Assembly (NCBI GenBank): GCA_005239175.1
Contig: ML241294.1
Coordinates: 879,275-943,274 of the forward strand
DNA from: a halophilic archaeon SHRA6
GTDB lineage: Archaea > Halobacteriota > Halobacteria > Halobacteriales > Haloferacaceae
DNA length: 64,000 bases
Direction: 5' to 3'
The notes under the pieces were generated by a model. That model saw only the letters and a program-made list of their open reading frames with translations, ran no database searches and was not told the origin of the DNA. The position numbers and the translations under genes were made by a program. Position 1 is the stretch's first letter. Each line of letters begins with the position of its first letter. This document shows positions 8,152 through 16,730 of the stretch, in pieces.

Positions 8152-8361
8152 TTTTCTGAGCGGAGTGAAGAAAATCGCTGGACGGAATTGAATCAGCGAG
8201 CGAACGCAGTGAGCGATCGTGGTTCAATTCCCGGACGGCGCATACCTGCGACGAACGAACGTGAGGAGCGGTATCAACATTGGAATTGAACCCCGTGAGT
8301 CGCAGCCGGCGCAGCGAAGCAAGCAGGATCGTCTCATTTGGTTCAACCCCCAGACGGCGCA
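8130..8361 (+). repeat. Serial copies of the tRNA-Gly 3' end (attachment-site-like)
   Basis: The T-arm to discriminator segment of tRNA-Gly occurs at 8130-8151 (inside the gene), identically over 22 bases at 8221-8242, and with three mismatches at 8340-8361. Each spacer also carries GGAATTGAA followed by (T/C)C and a GAG-type tail. tRNA 3' ends are standard targets of haloarchaeal integrases, which leave a copy at each junction. No integrase gene lies in between, so these look like scars of past integrations or a tandem-duplicated site. Confidence 0.8.
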
Positions 8362-8501
8362 CGTTCCTCCAAGCGGTTTCTTGCGTTTTCTGGCCAAACG
8401 AGACGAAACCGATCCCAACGCATGCAACCTCGACGAGCGTCCGATCGCGCTCGTTCTGACGCTAGTGCGGCCTTGCAGAGGTCTTTGTATCTGCTACCGG
8501 T

Positions 8502-10724
8502 TCAGTGGTGCTCAACGGATGTGACCTGACGAGAGGAGCCGACGGACGCCTGCGGGAGATTCAATACGACGCGGGTTCCACGCGGCGAGTTCTCTTCCAG
8601 CGACACCTCTCCCCCGAACAGTGACACGGTCCAGTACACGATCCACAGCCCCAGCCCGGTCCCGTGCTGCAGCGGCGTTTCCTCACCCGATTCGATCGTC
8701 TGCTGTTCGTGCTCTGGAATCCCCGGCCCGTTATCCGCAACCACGATTTCGATCCAATCACCGGTTCTCTCGCCACTCGATGGTCGGGCGGCGATCGTGA
8801 CTTCCGGGGTGGACTGGTCGTTATGGATGATCGCATTATCCAGCAGCTCTGTGAGTGCCGTTTTTAAGCGATTATCCGCCCGGGCGTGGACAGAATCGTG
8901 TTCCGCTATGGTCAGTGTTGCGTCGGGATACGTCTCTGAAATATCGTTGACGACCTCAGTCACTAGCTGCGTGATGTTGCAGATAGCCTCAGTGGGTAGT
9001 TCATCGTCGAACAGCGAGTTTACCCTCCGGGCTTGCTCACTCACTCTCGATAGTGCAGCCGTCCGTTCTTCGATCGCGCTTGCGTGTGTTTCGAGCGCTT
9101 CGTCGTCGAGCGCGTTCTGGAGCATTTCCGCGTTGCCTCCGATGACGTTCGTTCCGTTCCGGAGGTCGTGGCGCAACACGCGATTGAGCACCTCGAGTTG
9201 CTGTTTGCGTAGCCACCGGTTCGTCACGTCGGACGCGATCGCGACGAAGTGCGTGATTTCACCGACGTCGTTCGTTATCGGTGAGATCATCTGATCAACG
9301 TAGTACAGCTCTCCGTTCTTGCGGCGATTAATGAGTTGGGCCTCCCACTGCTCACCCGAGAGAATCGTTCGCCACATCCGCTCGTAGAACTCATCATCCT
9401 GCTTGCCCGAGTTGAGGATACTCGGCGTTTGACCGACCGCTTCCGCACGTGTATAGCCCGTCCGCTCTTCGAACACTGGGTTCACGTACTGGATCGTGCC
9501 CTCTCTGTCGGTAATGAAGACTGCGTGCCCGACGTTCTCGACTGCTTTCCTGAACAGCTGTAAGTCTTGCTCGCGTTCTTTGCGTTCGGAGACATCTTCT
9601 TGGAACCCAATGTAGTTCGTGACGGCACCGGTATCGTCTCTCACCGGCGCGATACTGACGCGGTTCCAGAACTGGCTGCCGTCCTTCCGATAGTTCCGCA
9701 GTTCCACGGACACTGGCTCCGCCTCGTCAATCGCCTTCCGCATTTCGGCAACGGGCTCTTTTCGCGTCCGCTCACCTTGGAGAAACCGACAGTTACGGCC
9801 GACTGCTTCTGATTCTGGGTACCCGGTTACTGCTTCGAATCCCTTGTTCACGTAGACCATCGGGTTGTCCGCTTGATCGGGGTCAGAAATGGAGATTCCG
9901 ACGGGCGCTTCGTCCATCGCCTGCGACTTCAATTCGAGTTCTCGTTCGTACGCTTTCCGTTCGGTTACATCCCGGACAGAGAAGATGATCGGTGATCGTG
10001 TCGTGTCCTCAAGCTTCGCCGCTGACACCTCCAACTGCCGGCTTTCTCCGTCTTTTGTCTGACACGTGAGATCGTCGGTCGAGCCTTCGCCGGCATCCTG
10101 TACGTCCTGAAGGAAGGACTGAAGACGCTCGCGATCGTCAGCGTGGATTATCTCAACGAGGGATACCGAAAGCAGTTCGTCGCGCGTGTACCCCACGAGG
10201 TCACTCGCCGCTGGATTACACTCAGTGATCTCATGATCGGAACCACCAACGACAAACAGCGCGTCGTTCGTCGAATTGAACAGCCGCTGAAACCGAGTTC
10301 GGATTTCCTCATAGCGGTCTGATAACTCAACCGACTGTTCGCGCCGGGCCAACAAATTCCCCACTCGACGGAACAGGGTCAGCCGGTCCACGGGTGCGGA
10401 CATCACTTCGTCAATGAGTGGTGGCCCGTCACCGCTCTGCTCGGACGGCAGTGGGACCCTGCCCCTCGACCCTTCCTGCTGAATCAAAAGTACGGGTGTG
10501 AAGGTTGGATGGGCCGCTTTTTTGTGCGCCTGCAATGGCTCACGATACGTTGGCACCATCCGCTCACCGAGGAGGTAACAATCGGCGGGTTGGAGGGTGT
10601 CACCACTGGTGACGTCGTATCGCTTGTCGAGAAACTCTTCGAGGGCTTCCCGATCGCTGTCTCCGTGCACCAGGAGTTGTATCGTGTGTCGTCCTCCGTC
10701 TTGGCTGTCCGACCGGTCAGTCAT
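8502..10724 (-). CDS. LOV/PAS-domain sensor histidine kinase
   Basis: A 740-residue cytoplasmic kinase with no TM helices. Residues ~15-130 look like a degenerate receiver-type domain. PAS1 is at ~145-255, PAS2 at ~265-380 and PAS3 at ~390-500, followed by HisKA with phosphoacceptor His519 ('VLNRVLRHDLRNG') and an ATPase domain with 'NGPGI' and 'GTGLGLW'. PAS2 has the LOV flavin signature 'GRNCRFLQ' with photoactive Cys312, plus 'NYRKDGSQFWN' and 'NYIGFQEDVS', so it probably binds a flavin and senses blue light. Its ATG overlaps the stop of the upstream KaiC-like gene by four bases (ATGA), implying translational coupling. No response regulator is adjacent. Confidence 0.93.
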   Translation of the reverse strand: MTDRSDSQDGGRHTIQLLVHGDSDREALEEFLDKRYDVTSGDTLQPADCYLLGERMVPTYREPLQAHKKAAHPTFTPVLLIQQEGSRGRVPLPSEQSGDGPPLIDEVMSAPVDRLTLFRRVGNLLARREQSVELSDRYEEIRTRFQRLFNSTNDALFVVGGSDHEITECNPAASDLVGYTRDELLSVSLVEIIHADDRERLQSFLQDVQDAGEGSTDDLTCQTKDGESRQLEVSAAKLEDTTRSPIIFSVRDVTERKAYERELELKSQAMDEAPVGISISDPDQADNPMVYVNKGFEAVTGYPESEAVGRNCRFLQGERTRKEPVAEMRKAIDEAEPVSVELRNYRKDGSQFWNRVSIAPVRDDTGAVTNYIGFQEDVSERKEREQDLQLFRKAVENVGHAVFITDREGTIQYVNPVFEERTGYTRAEAVGQTPSILNSGKQDDEFYERMWRTILSGEQWEAQLINRRKNGELYYVDQMISPITNDVGEITHFVAIASDVTNRWLRKQQLEVLNRVLRHDLRNGTNVIGGNAEMLQNALDDEALETHASAIEERTAALSRVSEQARRVNSLFDDELPTEAICNITQLVTEVVNDISETYPDATLTIAEHDSVHARADNRLKTALTELLDNAIIHNDQSTPEVTIAARPSSGERTGDWIEIVVADNGPGIPEHEQQTIESGEETPLQHGTGLGLWIVYWTVSLFGGEVSLEENSPRGTRVVLNLPQASVGSSRQVTSVEHH

Positions 10725-12238
10725 GGCTGATCAGTCGTGTGGTGGTGTCCGTCCTGGATGCGAGGTGCTGAAGTGCCCTGCATGATCCCTCGAACGTTTT
10801 TGAACGGCCCCTCGATGACCAGTCCCTCGCCGGACACAATGGAGAACCGGTGGAATCGGTTATCGAAATCTCCGAGTCGCTTCTTGATCACGCCGATCGC
10901 TCGATCGAGTTCGCCGTCGACCTCCACGTAAGTGAGAAACACAATATTGTCCGCGATATAGCTCGTGTTCGTACTGGTGGCTTTCGGGATGCCGGTAAGG
11001 CGATCTGCTTTGTCGGTGACGATGACTGCAATACCACGGTTTTTGAGTACTCGAGTGAGACCGTGAAGGCGGCGAGCGAGCCGTTGATCGTCGCCCTGGA
11101 GAGTGATCTTGTAGCCAGATAAGCCGTCGATAAACACGGCGTCCGGCGCGTACTCTTCGGCCTGGTTAAGCACGTGCTGACCAAATTCCTCGGCCGAACG
11201 CACGAGCGGTTCGGTCTCCGTCAGCTGGAGGGAGCCTTGTGCCTGCATCTCGGTGATCGGGAGTCCGAGCGCCTCCGAACGATGCACGAACTGATCGATC
11301 GACTCTTCGAAGAGGTATCCGAGTGCCACCCCACCGTCTTCGACGATACCCGAGAGTATCTGTGCGCCGGTGGCCGACTTTCCGATGCCGGTTGGGCCGC
11401 TGATGAACGAGACGGTCCCCCGTTCGATCCCGCCACCGAGGAGATCATCAAGCGCATCATGTCCGGTCGAGATGAGTTCTGGATCGAACGTTCGCTTGTC
11501 GTGTTCTGGAATGATTTGTGGGTAGACTTCCATCCCATCCTTGCGAATCTCGAGGCCGTGGGTGCCGTCCACCTGTCCGAGGCTCCGATGTTTCGGAATT
11601 TCGATCCGGCGCTCGTGCTCGTCGAGATATAGGTTGATGACGCCGTCACTGAGCGATTCGAAATCGTCGTGTCTGTTATCGGACGTACTCCCTCTGTTGA
11701 ACGTTCGCGTGACGACTGTCGTCACCTGCCGATCTCGCAGAAACCGGATGAGCGACTGGAGCCGCTTGCGGTACTGGTATTGGTCTTGTTCGACGTACTG
11801 TAGTTGTGTGATCGGATCGATGAGAATCCGGGTTGGGTCGACGTCTTCGATTATTTGTTTGATATCCTGTGTGAACCGCTCGGATTTGACCTCGGTTGCC
11901 TCGACTAGGTTGTAGGTCTTATCCTCGGCGAAAAAATCCGTTCCGGGCCCGATGTCGAGAAACTCGGCACCCTGGATGTCGATACCCAACTGCGCTGCGT
12001 TGACGAGGATGTCTTGTCTGGACTCCTCGCCGTGGATGTAGACGACCGTCTCGTCGGCATCCAGTCCCGTCTGTAGAAAGTGCTGTCCGAGAAGCGATTT
12101 CCCCGTCCCTGAAACGCCCTGGATGAGATATGTCCGCCCCCGAACGTACCCGCCGTTGAGGAGCTCATCCAACTCAGGGATACCTGATGCGACCACCTCG
12201 ATCTCCGCGGTCGGTGTGTCACGGGAGCCATCAGCCAT
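10721..12238 (-). CDS. Double-domain KaiC-like RecA-superfamily ATPase
   Basis: A 505-residue protein with two KaiC/RecA domains. CI has Walker A 'GVSGTGKS' (41-48) and catalytic Glu pair E71/E72. CII has 'GPTGIGKS' (281-288) and E311/E312. Both active sites therefore look intact. In the C-terminal segment that corresponds to the autophosphorylation sites of cyanobacterial KaiC (Ser-Thr), this protein reads 'NTSYIADNI', i.e. Ser426-Tyr427. No kaiA or kaiB is nearby. It is first in an operon with a LOV histidine kinase, suggesting light- or redox-dependent signalling rather than a standard clock. Haloarchaeal KaiC relatives are more often single-domain. Confidence 0.92.
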   Translation of the reverse strand: MADGSRDTPTAEIEVVASGIPELDELLNGGYVRGRTYLIQGVSGTGKSLLGQHFLQTGLDADETVVYIHGEESRQDILVNAAQLGIDIQGAEFLDIGPGTDFFAEDKTYNLVEATEVKSERFTQDIKQIIEDVDPTRILIDPITQLQYVEQDQYQYRKRLQSLIRFLRDRQVTTVVTRTFNRGSTSDNRHDDFESLSDGVINLYLDEHERRIEIPKHRSLGQVDGTHGLEIRKDGMEVYPQIIPEHDKRTFDPELISTGHDALDDLLGGGIERGTVSFISGPTGIGKSATGAQILSGIVEDGGVALGYLFEESIDQFVHRSEALGLPITEMQAQGSLQLTETEPLVRSAEEFGQHVLNQAEEYAPDAVFIDGLSGYKITLQGDDQRLARRLHGLTRVLKNRGIAVIVTDKADRLTGIPKATSTNTSYIADNIVFLTYVEVDGELDRAIGVIKKRLGDFDNRFHRFSIVSGEGLVIEGPFKNVRGIMQGTSAPRIQDGHHHTTDQP

Positions 12239-12643
12239 AGTAGACCATTAGTTAATACACAGGATCGAGAGTAATAAGAATAATTCCTTGGGCAGTTGAT
12301 AGTTGTCCACGACGGATCGATTCTGGTAGGGAGACAGCGTGACTACATATCGCTGGCAGTCCCAATGAGGCGTCCACTGACGACAACTCCCTATCAAATA
12401 TCACCGAAATATAACGCAGACCGCAAGGCACGCTCGATCCGAATCGCATTGGCTACAATATGAATTGCTACTTTGACAGTCAAGAGCAGACACGTTGATC
12501 GGCTTCCAATAGCGATCGGAGGGCTCGAATAGACACGTTGATCGAGTTCCAGTAGCGATCGGAAGAGTGGTGTCGTATCGGCCCACTCAAGACAGCAGGC
12601 GTACCGATCCGATCGCAACGACCACCAATCATCAACAGCCGAC
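12239..12643 (-). other. Intergenic region with a two-copy direct repeat
   Basis: About 400 bases between two minus-strand genes. A ~33-base element (AGACACGTTGATCG... to ...AGCGATCGGA) occurs at 12488-12520 and again at 12531-12563 with a few substitutions. The AT-rich stretch at 12252-12290 next to the KaiC-like gene start probably holds its promoter. No gene is seen. Confidence 0.6.
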
Positions 12644-14299
12644 CTATCGATCGACTTCACCCATGATCGTATCCAGACTGCCAAGCGTAGCGATCAGATC
12701 CGGCACGTGTTCGCCAACAGCCATTGCGGGGAGCGCCTGCAGATTCGAAAACGACGGGCCGCGAATCTTGAACCGGGCCGGTTTCTCGCTGCCATCTGCC
12801 CGAATGTAGATACCCAACTCGCCTTTGGCTGCCTCGACAGCCCAGTACCCCTCAGCGTCATCAGCTGGGCGGATCGTCCGCGGGACGTTTGACTGGACCG
12901 TTCGCTCGTCGTCGGGCCACTCGGCGAGGAGGTCGACACACTGTTCGACAATTTTGGCTGACTCTTCGACTTCCTGGATGCGAACCAACAGCCGCGAGTA
13001 GTTGTCCCCGTGGGGCTCAGTTATCACGTCCCAGTCGAGATGATCGTAGTAGCCATAGGGGTCGTCGCGTCGCAGGTCGTAATCAATACCTGAGCCACGG
13101 GCCACCGGGCCAGTACAGCCGTAGTCTTTGGCCGTCTCGGCCGGAAGGACGCCGGTGTCGACGGTCCGCGCCTGGATGATCTCGTTGTTGGTGAGGAGAT
13201 TGTGGATATCAGTGAGGCGCTCGGGGAGCCCATCGAGATACGAACGGACGTGATCGAGGAACGCCTCGCGTGGCTCCGGCAGGTCCCAGGCGACACCGCC
13301 GAGTCGGAAGTAATTGAACATCAGTCGCTGCCCCGTGAGGTCTTCGAGGATGTTCTGGACACGCTCGCGCTCGTTGATCGCGTACATGAACGTGGCCGTG
13401 AAGTCTCCCGAGATATCGAGCGCATAGGCCCCGATCGCCAGCATGTGCGCCAGTATGCGGCTGAGTTCCGCAGACAGTGTCCGAATGACCTGTGCGTACG
13501 CAGGCACCTCAATATCGGCGAGTGCCTCGGCGGCACGGGCGTACGCCCATTCGTTGCAGAGCCCCCCGCCGCTCCAGTCCCATCGATCGGGGTATGGCAT
13601 GATCTGGTGACGGTAGGTGCAGGTTTGCGCCATCTGCTCCTCGCAGCGATGGATGTAGCCGATATCAGGCTCGACAGCCGCGACCTGTTCGCCCTCAAGG
13701 GTGAGCTTGAGATGCATCACGCCGTGTGTGGCCGGATGGTGTGGACCGATGTTGATGAACATCGTGTCCGCTCGCCCCTCGCTTGCCAGTTCGTGAGCTG
13801 AGCCGTCTTGCTCCCGAAGCGGAACAATCTGGGGCTGGGTTTGGTCGTAGTCCAGCGAGAGTGGATGCCCCTGCCACGTCTCGGGCAGCAGAATGCGCCG
13901 CAAATCGGGATGGTCTTCGTAGTTAATGCCGACCAGATCGAAGGCTTCCCGTTCGTGCCACGCGGCAGTCTGAAACACCTCGGACCCGGAGGTCGATCGC
14001 GGGCGCTCGCTGTCTGTCGGGACGACGATACTCGCCTCCTGTGTCGGATCATCGTAGGATCGCAGGTGATAGATCGTCTCATACCGGTCGGCGTACTGCT
14101 GGGCGGTCACACAGGAGAGATGGTCCAGCCCAGATTCATTTTTGAGCGTGCTAAGGACAGCCGGCACATCCCGTGGGGAGATTCGGGCTGCTGGCGCGTT
14201 GCGGTGTGTCTCTTGTCCGATGAGTGTGTCTGCGATCGGGGCGAGGATGTCAGCCAGCGCTGAGTCCGCTGGCACGTGGCTACCGACTTCGCTCGACAT
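12644..14299 (-). CDS. nuoCD: NADH dehydrogenase-like complex I subunit, NuoC-NuoD fusion (stand-alone copy)
   Basis: A 551-residue fusion. The N-terminal ~180 residues are NuoC-like ('FQTAAWHEREAFDLVGINYE', 'LRRILLPETWQGHPL'). The rest is NuoD ('INIGPHHPATHGVMHLKL', 'EPDIGYIHRCEEQMA', 'GPVARGSGIDYDLRRDDPYG', ending 'DTIMGEVDR'). NuoCD sits in the peripheral arm at the quinone site, anchored on the membrane part of complex I. None of nuoA, B, H-N is next to it, unlike the usual haloarchaeal nuo operon. A divergent DmsR-type regulator gene lies 81 bases away. The ATG at 14299 gives 'MSSEVGSHVPADSALADILA'; the longer frame to 14341 would overlap the regulator's promoter. Confidence 0.92.
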   Translation of the reverse strand: MSSEVGSHVPADSALADILAPIADTLIGQETHRNAPAARISPRDVPAVLSTLKNESGLDHLSCVTAQQYADRYETIYHLRSYDDPTQEASIVVPTDSERPRSTSGSEVFQTAAWHEREAFDLVGINYEDHPDLRRILLPETWQGHPLSLDYDQTQPQIVPLREQDGSAHELASEGRADTMFINIGPHHPATHGVMHLKLTLEGEQVAAVEPDIGYIHRCEEQMAQTCTYRHQIMPYPDRWDWSGGGLCNEWAYARAAEALADIEVPAYAQVIRTLSAELSRILAHMLAIGAYALDISGDFTATFMYAINERERVQNILEDLTGQRLMFNYFRLGGVAWDLPEPREAFLDHVRSYLDGLPERLTDIHNLLTNNEIIQARTVDTGVLPAETAKDYGCTGPVARGSGIDYDLRRDDPYGYYDHLDWDVITEPHGDNYSRLLVRIQEVEESAKIVEQCVDLLAEWPDDERTVQSNVPRTIRPADDAEGYWAVEAAKGELGIYIRADGSEKPARFKIRGPSFSNLQALPAMAVGEHVPDLIATLGSLDTIMGEVDR

Positions 14300-14350
14300 G
14301 CATGTAGATGAGCCGCCAGTTACCCAACAATTCTGCCTCACTGCTCTGGT

Positions 14351-14360
14351 TATTTATATA
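14351..14360 (+). promoter_or_regulatory. TATA-like box of the DmsR-type regulator
   Basis: TATTTATATA is centred about 26 bases before the ATG at 14381, consistent with a leaderless transcript. It lies in the short divergent region shared with nuoCD. Confidence 0.6.
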
Positions 14361-14380
14361 CGCCGGCGCACACTGCGGCT

Positions 14381-15046
14381 ATGAAATACCTGCAACTCAC
14401 ACTTCGATTTGCAGCCGATGCAAGGCACCCAATGCATCAGTTCATCGATGAGTCTGACGCAGTCGATCGGGACGTGTTGGTCCACGGCAATACGATTGGG
14501 GAACTCGACACCTTCCTGTTCTACATTGTCGGTGATCGGGAGCCATACGCTGCGGCCCTGGAGGCTGCCGAGATGATTACCGATTTTCAGATTACGGCCA
14601 TTGACGATCGGAGCTTCTACTGTTTTTTCACGCAGCGACGCAACGCCGTCGACGAAGCCATGTTCGACTCGTTCAACCGAACCGGCGTCATCATTGTGCC
14701 GCCGATCGAATTCCGCCCCGATGGAGTCGCAGACCTCACTGTCGTGGGCGACGCCGCCAGCGTTCAACAAACACTTGCAGAGATCCCCGACGAGGTGGCG
14801 GTAGACATCCAGCAAGTCGGCGAATACGACTGGCGACAGGCGCTGTTCGATCCAGGGCTGACACACCGACAAAAAGAAGCCGTGAACGCTGCCGTTGCGG
14901 CAGGGTACTACGCAGTTCCGCGTGAGAGCGACGTCGAGACGATCGCTGACACCCTCGATTGTGCGGCGAGCACAGCGGCCGAACACCTGCGAAAAGCTGA
15001 GCAGGCGGTGATGACCGAGTTCTGTGCGCTTCACCACTACGAGTGA
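14381..15046 (+). CDS. bat/DmsR-type helix-turn-helix regulator
   Basis: A 221-residue cytoplasmic transcription factor. The N-terminal ~150 residues form the ligand/effector part typical of the haloarchaeal DmsR branch ('MHQFIDESDAVDRDVLVHGN', 'TFLFYIVGDREPY'). The C-terminal HTH-10 domain begins 'LTHRQKEAVNAAVAAGYYAV' and continues 'ADTLDCAASTAAEHLRKAEQ'. DmsR in Halobacterium controls anaerobic respiration genes. Its divergent position next to nuoCD suggests it controls that gene and itself. The inducing signal is unknown. Confidence 0.9.
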   Translation: MKYLQLTLRFAADARHPMHQFIDESDAVDRDVLVHGNTIGELDTFLFYIVGDREPYAAALEAAEMITDFQITAIDDRSFYCFFTQRRNAVDEAMFDSFNRTGVIIVPPIEFRPDGVADLTVVGDAASVQQTLAEIPDEVAVDIQQVGEYDWRQALFDPGLTHRQKEAVNAAVAAGYYAVPRESDVETIADTLDCAASTAAEHLRKAEQAVMTEFCALHHYE

Positions 15047-15111
15047 ACACTCCAGACGGGCCGTTTCCCGATAAACGACCCTGTGGATCGAGCGTTCAGA
15101 GTGGCGATCGA

Positions 15112-16362
15112 TTATCGACCACGACCGCGAGATGGGAAGCTCTCCATCGCCGCTTCGGCAGCCTCGAGGGTGCAGTAGAACGCGACGAAGCTGATCGCGA
15201 ATTTGCCGTCGTTCGCGGTTTCGACGGTGACGCCCCCGTTGAGGTCCTCGAACGACTGGACTTCGAACTCTTGGCCGCTCTTGACCAGCGCGTAGAGCTC
15301 ACAGTACTCCGTGTCGAAGCTGGCGGTCATCGGCTCGAACATCTCGCCGGCTTTGCTCGTGAACGATCCCGAGGTGTAGGTGACAGCGTCGTCACCACTG
15401 CCCTCAAGCACAAAGTCGTAGCTGACACACTCGCCGGTATCGGGGTCAGTTTCCACGCAGGCGAACTCGTACTTCGCGAGTTGGCCGCCGTCGGAACAGT
15501 CGAGGCACTCCTCACAGACCTCACTGATGAGCGCTTCGAGCTCTGCGCCCAGGTCAGCTGGGTCTTCGACAGCGACGAAGTCGTCGGGACTGCTGGCAAT
15601 CTCGTCCCGCAGGTAGGTGTCGAACCCGGCGACGTCTCCACCGACGCCAACGGCGATGATACGGCGTCCGGCGTCCTTGATGGCCGTCGCGACGGCAGTG
15701 GTTTCCGCCAGTTCGCCAGGCTCGCCAGCGAGCCCGTTCTCGGTTGGGGATCCGCCGGTGTACTCGAAGGTCCCGTAGATGAAGGTCGTGTCATCTGCGG
15801 GTGGCGCTGCGCCATCGCCGACTATACCATTCTGGTAGTTCGGCCCACCGTCTGTGACGAGGATGACGATTTCTTTCCCGTCGCGGCCTTCCGCTCCGAG
15901 GATGGCGTTGGAGAAGTCTAGCGCGCCAGGCATGTGCGTCGCGTTCTCGTTTGGCGGGGCGTTCGCGGGTATGCCGGCCTTCAGAGCCGAGACGTTACTG
16001 TCGGTCGCAAAGTCGAGAAGGTTGTCCGTGCCGTACTCGAACGCGTTCGGCGCGTCACCGAACGTGACAAGCCCGAGTTGGACATCGTCGGGCACGACCT
16101 CGAGGAAGCTTTCGACGCCACCCTGAATGTCGTCCCAGGTGCCGGCGCTCTGGATCGATCCCGAATAATCGAGCGCGACGACGATGTCGACGCTGCCCCC
16201 ACATGTTTCGATGATGGTCTCCTCAGCGGCAGCAACTCCCGTGGCCGCACGGAGTCCGGTTCCGCCGATCGCCAATACGCCGGCTGCGCCGGCTGCGCGG
16301 AGGACGGTACGTCGTGAGAGAGCGGTCGTCCGGATCAGTTGCTTGTTACTGTTAGTTGTCAT
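15112..16362 (-). CDS. Secreted von Willebrand factor A domain protein (Tat substrate)
   Basis: A 416-residue protein with a twin-arginine signal at ~15-47 ('SRRTVLRAAGAAGVLAIGG', ending 'GVAAAEE'). A VWA domain spans ~58-275. Its MIDAS motif is 'DYSGS', with 'TFGD' and 'VTDGGPN' supplying further metal ligands and turns. The region after ~280 is Cys-rich ('CEECLDCSDGG') and then beta-rich. VWA domains bind proteins through a divalent cation, so an adhesion or surface-complex role outside the cell is likely. It has no TM anchor at the C-terminus. It is a single gene with no clear operon partner. Confidence 0.88.
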   Translation of the reverse strand: MTTNSNKQLIRTTALSRRTVLRAAGAAGVLAIGGTGLRAATGVAAAEETIIETCGGSVDIVVALDYSGSIQSAGTWDDIQGGVESFLEVVPDDVQLGLVTFGDAPNAFEYGTDNLLDFATDSNVSALKAGIPANAPPNENATHMPGALDFSNAILGAEGRDGKEIVILVTDGGPNYQNGIVGDGAAPPADDTTFIYGTFEYTGGSPTENGLAGEPGELAETTAVATAIKDAGRRIIAVGVGGDVAGFDTYLRDEIASSPDDFVAVEDPADLGAELEALISEVCEECLDCSDGGQLAKYEFACVETDPDTGECVSYDFVLEGSGDDAVTYTSGSFTSKAGEMFEPMTASFDTEYCELYALVKSGQEFEVQSFEDLNGGVTVETANDGKFAISFVAFYCTLEAAEAAMESFPSRGRGR

Positions 16363-16730
16363 TATTTGTTGATTACTAACCGACGCTGACAGCAGTTCAA
16401 AGCGAAGTCAGTTGCTGGGGTACGATACCGGTGGCTGTTCAACGCAAGATAGCTGGCAAACGAGAGGCCAGTAAATACATACATGTAGCACTTGTGATGA
16501 TATAGGTATGAGTCGACCACCGGGTTCGTTCAGTAGTATCCAAAGTGGTGGGTAAAACCGTCGTCCGCGGTGGTGGTAGGGAATTACTACCGCGCTGTAT
16601 TCGCCAGATAGCGGCGAATCGGCGAGCGGGCGGAGTGAGCGATCGAGTTTGAATCGCTAAAGAATGAGTTTCCTCAGATAAGACGACACGCAACAAAACT
16701 CCAGTAACCGTTACGCAAGTCCACTACCGC
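16363..16730 (-). other. Intergenic region, no gene seen
   Basis: About 370 bases separating two minus-strand genes. It includes the upstream region of the VWA gene and a GC-rich stretch at 16610-16650 rich in GCGAGCG/GGAGTGAGCG, similar to sequence found after the tRNA-Gly gene. No convincing ORF or RNA gene. Confidence 0.4.

Noticed and set aside
8024-8529. Several short ORFs over and after tRNA-Gly
   Set aside because: They run through a tRNA and its 3' copies; the open frames follow from the repeats and are not protein-like.
14354-15037. 227-residue minus-strand ORF opposite the DmsR-type gene
   Set aside because: It is the antisense shadow of a well-defined regulator gene.
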